A program made the translations under genes and the position numbers. 64,000 nt of DNA, taken from the NCBI GenBank assembly GCA_029204225.1, contig CM055111.1, forward strand, positions 22,039,805 through 22,103,804. Direction: 5' to 3'. The stretch is from Diphasiastrum complanatum (lineage: Eukaryota > Streptophyta > Lycopodiopsida > Lycopodiales > Lycopodiaceae). Below, piece by piece: positions 59,671 through 64,000 of the stretch; positions within the stretch are counted from its first letter, which is position 1, and each line of letters starts with the position of its first letter. A model generated the notes under the pieces. That model saw nothing but the letters and a program-made list of their open reading frames with translations. It was not told the DNA's origin and searched no databases.

Positions 59671-60425
59671 TTTAATGAAGACTTCTTAGTTATTGGACTG
59701 AAATATGTTTGAGCTTGTTTCAATTAGACTTAAAGTTACTGCTCTCTTTCACTATAGGTATTTTCAACGATGTACTACCTTCCTATGTAAAACACTTGCA
59801 ACTGTATTTGAGATGAATCTCAAATATTGCACAAGACAAGTTATCTAGATCAGACACACAAAGTGGATTAAGTCACTTTGGCTAGTTTGAATCCTACTTT
59901 TGGCACGTGTTAAATGCTTCAAAAGAAAACACAATTGACTCTCAGAAGGCTCAAAAGGTGTTCATAATTCAAACTCAGTCATGATCCCCAGTTTCTTGTG
60001 TAGGATGCTGAAAACAATGGATTCTGAACAAAGCAAGATTGAATCAAATTAAAATGTTGTCACTCGGATTTTGGACCTATCCCTATCCTCTTTAAGAGCT
60101 TATAACTCTTGATAGACACATCAGATTGATTTGGTTTCAATTTCTATGGAAAGTAAAGATCATAAGCTTTCCATCAAGCTATAAGACTGTTATCTTTGGA
60201 TCTATAAGCAAGGAGAACAAAGGGACTAAAAATCTCTGATTTTCACACAAGCGAAATTCCAAAATTCCGTACTACCACAATTCAGGTTTGAAAATTCATT
60301 TCAAATTCGATTTGATCCAAATACACTTCAGAGAAGGGTGAGAAAAAGTGCAAAACTGCTTTTTTGCTTGACTTAGCTCTCAGTTTCTTGTACAATCAGA
60401 GATGTTAGCATGCAAAGCTTAATTT
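59671..60425 (-). mobile_element. Copia 5' leader (minus strand)
   Basis: Non-coding stretch between the primer site at 60426 and gag. No other feature seen. Confidence 0.65.
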
Positions 60426-60438
60426 GGCTCTGATACCA
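60426..60438 (-). other. Copia primer-binding site (initiator tRNA-Met)
   Basis: The minus strand reads TGGTATCAGAGCC directly after an LTR end (TTTTGTCA). Confidence 0.88.
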
Positions 60439-60950
<512 letters not shown>

Positions 60951-61296
60951 TCCATTGCTCCCCTCCCTTGAGAAGATAAGCCTCAAGAGGAGAAGGTTTA
61001 GAGCTCAAAGAGCCTTAATAACCCAAGAAAAGCCAAGATCCAAGAAGAGGGTCTTCACACATCAAAATCTAAAAAGAATTAAGAAGAGTGTCAAGCACCT
61101 CACCCCCAAACTAAGTCATTCCACCTTTAGATCTCATGCCAAGATTGACACCCTTGGTCCATTTAGATCCGTAGTTTAACTCTCTCCCCATTGGATCGAA
61201 ACTCGTACTACACGACGTCTCACCCAGTTGGAGATCCAAATCTTGACTTTGCCCTCTTGATCGCGACAATTGGGGAGGCATAGAAATGGTCCAACA
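60951..61296 (+). mobile_element. Probable gypsy LTR end, third family
   Basis: The sequence ends 'ggtccaaca' just before a degenerate tRNA-Asp primer site, as expected for an LTR. The left boundary is unknown. Confidence 0.45.
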
Positions 61297-61302
61297 TTTT
61301 TT

Positions 61303-61320
61303 TGGCACCGTTGCTGAGGA
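61303..61320 (+). other. Degenerate tRNA-Asp primer-binding site
   Basis: TGGCACCGTTGCTGAGGA differs from the tRNA-Asp complement at three positions, all C-to-T or G-to-A. Confidence 0.7.
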
Positions 61321-62830
61321 GACGATGCTAATCTATTGTTTAGATGGGTTTTAGTTTGCATTTAGTTTGTATTTTCATAGGTTTATTACTCGCCGACAAG
61401 ATTTTCTCTGTTTTTCCTTTATTATTTTTACTCGCCACTTCTCTAGAGAGCTAGGCAGGCTCCACACATTGTTCTGTGAGCTTAGCAGAGACTTTACTTG
61501 CCTTGCAGCCTATAACTCATTTTTTACACTTTTTCTTTGCTAACTTTATTCGCCATTAGAGCAGAGTGATCAACAAGCTCAAGGGCATCTTCCGGGTGAC
61601 CCTTGAGTTATAACTTATTATTCGTGCTCAGAGCCATTACTCACCATTTTGAATTTTCCCTCCAATTTTTTTTCGTTCCCGCCCTTTTATTACTCGTTAG
61701 TTATTACTCGCCATCAGGGAGCAGTTGCGTTGCCAGCAACAACATCAGCAAGATCGACAGCCAAGGTCACAAGTCTAATATGAAAAAGACGGGGCTAAAG
61801 AAGGTAGATGGGCAATCCAAAATGACTCAATCAGAAGAAGTATTCCAATCATGATGAAGATTCTTTAGAAAAAGAAAACACAAGCATTGGAGAATAAGTC
61901 TCCTTCTTCAACCAACCTCTTGCCATACTTCTGTGGCCATTCTCATGTCTATCGTCCACAACATGTACCGTTGTCACCACTACCCTTCCTTCCATCTGTT
62001 TGTTTATCATCAATTTAGTGTTCTTCTGAGAAATTCCCAATTTTTGATAGTCTTACCGAAGCAGCTGATAGATCATTGCAAGTGTCTTGTGGAGACCAAC
62101 TACTAACTACAATGGATGATCAGCCAAACGAAGATCTAAGAAGCAAGCGAAGCAGCCAGAACAAATAAAGAGAAAGATCCAAGAAGCTGAGGAGGAAAGG
62201 ACAAAACTTAAGCAACAGATGAGTCATATCAACCTTGATCAAAAGAAACTCTCTGGAGCAATGATAGTTGAATCCCCTCTTATGAAGCCCAAAGAGATCC
62301 AAAAGTAACGGATCAAAAGGTAACGGATCAAAAGAAAGAGCCGCAGAAAATGAAAGATGAAGACATCCATGAACCTGCAAAATAAAGCGAGCTCCTCATC
62401 CAGCAAGTGGTGGTCGAAGCTCGACATTGCAAGGGTACAAGGCTGCAACCGTAGAACTATCAGTTCCTTCACCCTACCACCAAGCCTTCATCATGTTTTC
62501 TTACCGTTACCAAACTGTCCATCCAAAACTGTTCCTACCACCAATTTTTGATGAATCCATCCCCTTGAGACTGATAATCAAAGTTTGTGCAACCTGCAGA
62601 TCAAAGGTTCTCCTTGAGACTGGAACTTCAACTGAGAGAAGAACCACGAGAACACCCAAAGGCAAATGGAGGATACAGACCTCCTAGAAGATAGAATCTG
62701 CCAAGAAACCAAAGATGAAACTGTCAATGGCAGATACAAGTGACTAAACAAAGAGATACATGGAAAGCACTCATGCATGCAGAGTTGTTAAGCTACCGAG
62801 AGCTCTCCAAATTTTGAGAATGTCAACCCA
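61321..62830 (+). mobile_element. Decayed gypsy leader and gag-like region
   Basis: The leader (to about 61720) repeats TTACTCGCCA-like motifs. Beyond it, stretches rich in Lys/Glu/Gln codons near 62120-62230 (a helical segment such as EEERTKLKQQMSHI) suggest a gag-like product, but no zinc knuckle or enzymatic motif is visible. Confidence 0.4.
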
Positions 62831-63390
62831 TTACAACAATAAGACATTCTAATCCAATTGCGGCAATTGGTGAAAAATAGTTTTTGTGATAAAGACCGGC
62901 GACAATAAACACTTGGTTTTATGTAAGCGAACGAGAATCTACGCTTTTCCAAGTGACGATCGAAGATGCCAATGCAAAGCGGAGCGACATCGTCCAATAT
63001 GAGTTGTAGTGGGTCCTGTAACACATTAGGGGTGGGATGATGTTGGCTGATTTTGATGAATCCCCAAGATACTCAGACATAGCAACTCAAGAGCACCTCT
63101 CACCTTAGACCGAGGAGGTCTCTGAGAAGACGAGACTAATGAAGACTGAGAGTCGAGTATGAGAGCCGAGAAATACTAGCTAGAAAAGACAAGTAAGAAC
63201 TGTTAAGCCTCATGGTGAATCCCGGAAGATGGAATGACCATGTAGGAACTAGTATTATGATTGCTCATATTACAAATATAGCAATATCGGACAGGTCGCT
63301 CTAACATCTATCTCAACTATGGGCATTTGTTTCCGGTATGGTTGCCTTGGTAGTGTGAACACTAACTAGATTCTCTCCTTGGGTAGGCGT
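62831..63390. other. Unassigned sequence
   Basis: No recognised gene or repeat. Confidence 0.3.
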
Positions 63391-63399
63391 GGGTAGGGC

Positions 63400-63760
63400 C
63401 TGGTTGCATGTCTTTCAGCTTTTGGTCTACAGTTGTGGTAAGGTCAATCATGAGCTTTTTGATCTACTCATTGCTTTGCGTGTGCAGCCTCTCTATGGCA
63501 GATATAATGGTATCGACACTATTGGATGTAGAGGCAGAAGCGTCATCATAAAGCTTATCCTTGCGTTTGGCTCTTCGTTCTTTTCTGCATCTTCGTTTCT
63601 GGTCAAAGTTATCAGAGTCCGAACTAGTGCTCTCACTATCATCGACTCTCTTGATGGCATCGGCGCAGGTTGCTTGAAAAGACGCATATTTGTCTCTTTG
63701 AGATCAGATCGGGATCAAAACAAGAGTCGGATGGATGGATGCGAAGTGGTGTAATTGCAA
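63400..63760 (-). pseudogene. Possible gag-like fragment on the minus strand
   Basis: One minus-strand frame gives a serine/aspartate then lysine/arginine-rich segment (RVDDSESTSSDSDNF) and a helical end (DTIISAIERLHTQSNE), the kind of composition seen at the start of gypsy gag. The evidence is compositional only. Confidence 0.3.
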
Positions 63761-63839
63761 ATCTAAAAGGCAATCGGAGAAAATGAAAATACCGAAAATA
63801 CATATGGGTCTTGATTGTAAAAAGATCAAGAAAATTTTT

Positions 63840-64000
63840 AGAATTTTTTTGATGGCGAGTTATGCTAAACGAGTAATAGCAGACGCGAGTAATAGGATTA
63901 TAACTCACCGAGCTGTCCACTTGCTAAAAATGATGATCAGAATAATCTGTGAAGATGGCAAGTAATGAGGAACTGGGCGAGTAGTAAATGACAGGTAATA
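63840..64000 (-). mobile_element. Inverted leader with ACTCGCC motifs
   Basis: The minus strand repeats TTACTACTCGCC-, TTACTCGCG- and ACTCGCC-type motifs like those at 61387-61715 on the plus strand, so a second copy of the same leader probably faces the first. It runs off the window. Confidence 0.45.

Overview
The window is nuclear DNA of a land plant, most probably a species with a large, repeat-rich genome. Only two host genes are recognisable in 64 kb: an intron-containing plant pyruvate decarboxylase and a nepenthesin-type aspartic protease. Nearly everything else is LTR-retrotransposon debris (Ty1/copia, and Ty3/gypsy of the Tat/Athila type with a tRNA-Asp primer site), a Helitron fragment, tRNA-derived SINEs, microsatellites and old sequence I cannot identify. 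The species cannot be determined from what I see; gene sparsity fits a gymnosperm, fern or repeat-rich angiosperm.

Layout. 1-4.9 kb: scrambled gypsy and copia pieces, with parts of each in opposite orientations. 6.3-7.95 kb: aspartic protease gene with one frameshift. 8.8-13.3 kb: copia scraps and a gypsy gag piece forming a perfect 522-bp inverted repeat with the left edge of the window. 13.3-27.5 kb: copia 5' LTR, primer site and gag, a second copia fragment on the other strand, an ER-type HSP90 fragment, a Helitron replication-initiator fragment, a different gypsy gag-protease, then a copia 3' end with its LTR. 28.3-30.3 kb: a retroelement coiled-coil relic and a 255-bp tandem duplication. 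30.4-33.2 kb: a 1.4-kb tandem duplication ending in the last codons of pyruvate decarboxylase. 33.2-37.4 kb: the intact seven-exon pyruvate decarboxylase gene (minus strand). 38.2-38.4 kb: a GC-rich patch. 38.7-39.3 kb: three SINE copies. 38.9-60.4 kb: a minus-strand copia element split by an 18.6-kb gypsy array. 61-64 kb: decayed gypsy-like sequence.

The most interesting object is the array at 39850-58445. It is bounded by one 5-bp target duplication (AACAA) and contains four LTRs. A decayed gag-pol element carries an unidentified third ORF (ORF3) after integrase. It is followed by two short units that have lost gag-pol but keep ORF3. In the third unit the LTR is followed by the primer-binding site plus a nearly full-length antisense copy of tRNA-Asp. 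This looks like plus-strand synthesis that ran through the primer tRNA and then joined ORF3 at a short match. Most gag-pol frames carry stops, so the array is probably inactive. Units 2 and 3 look like a non-autonomous LTR-ORF3-LTR derivative born from an aberrant strand transfer.
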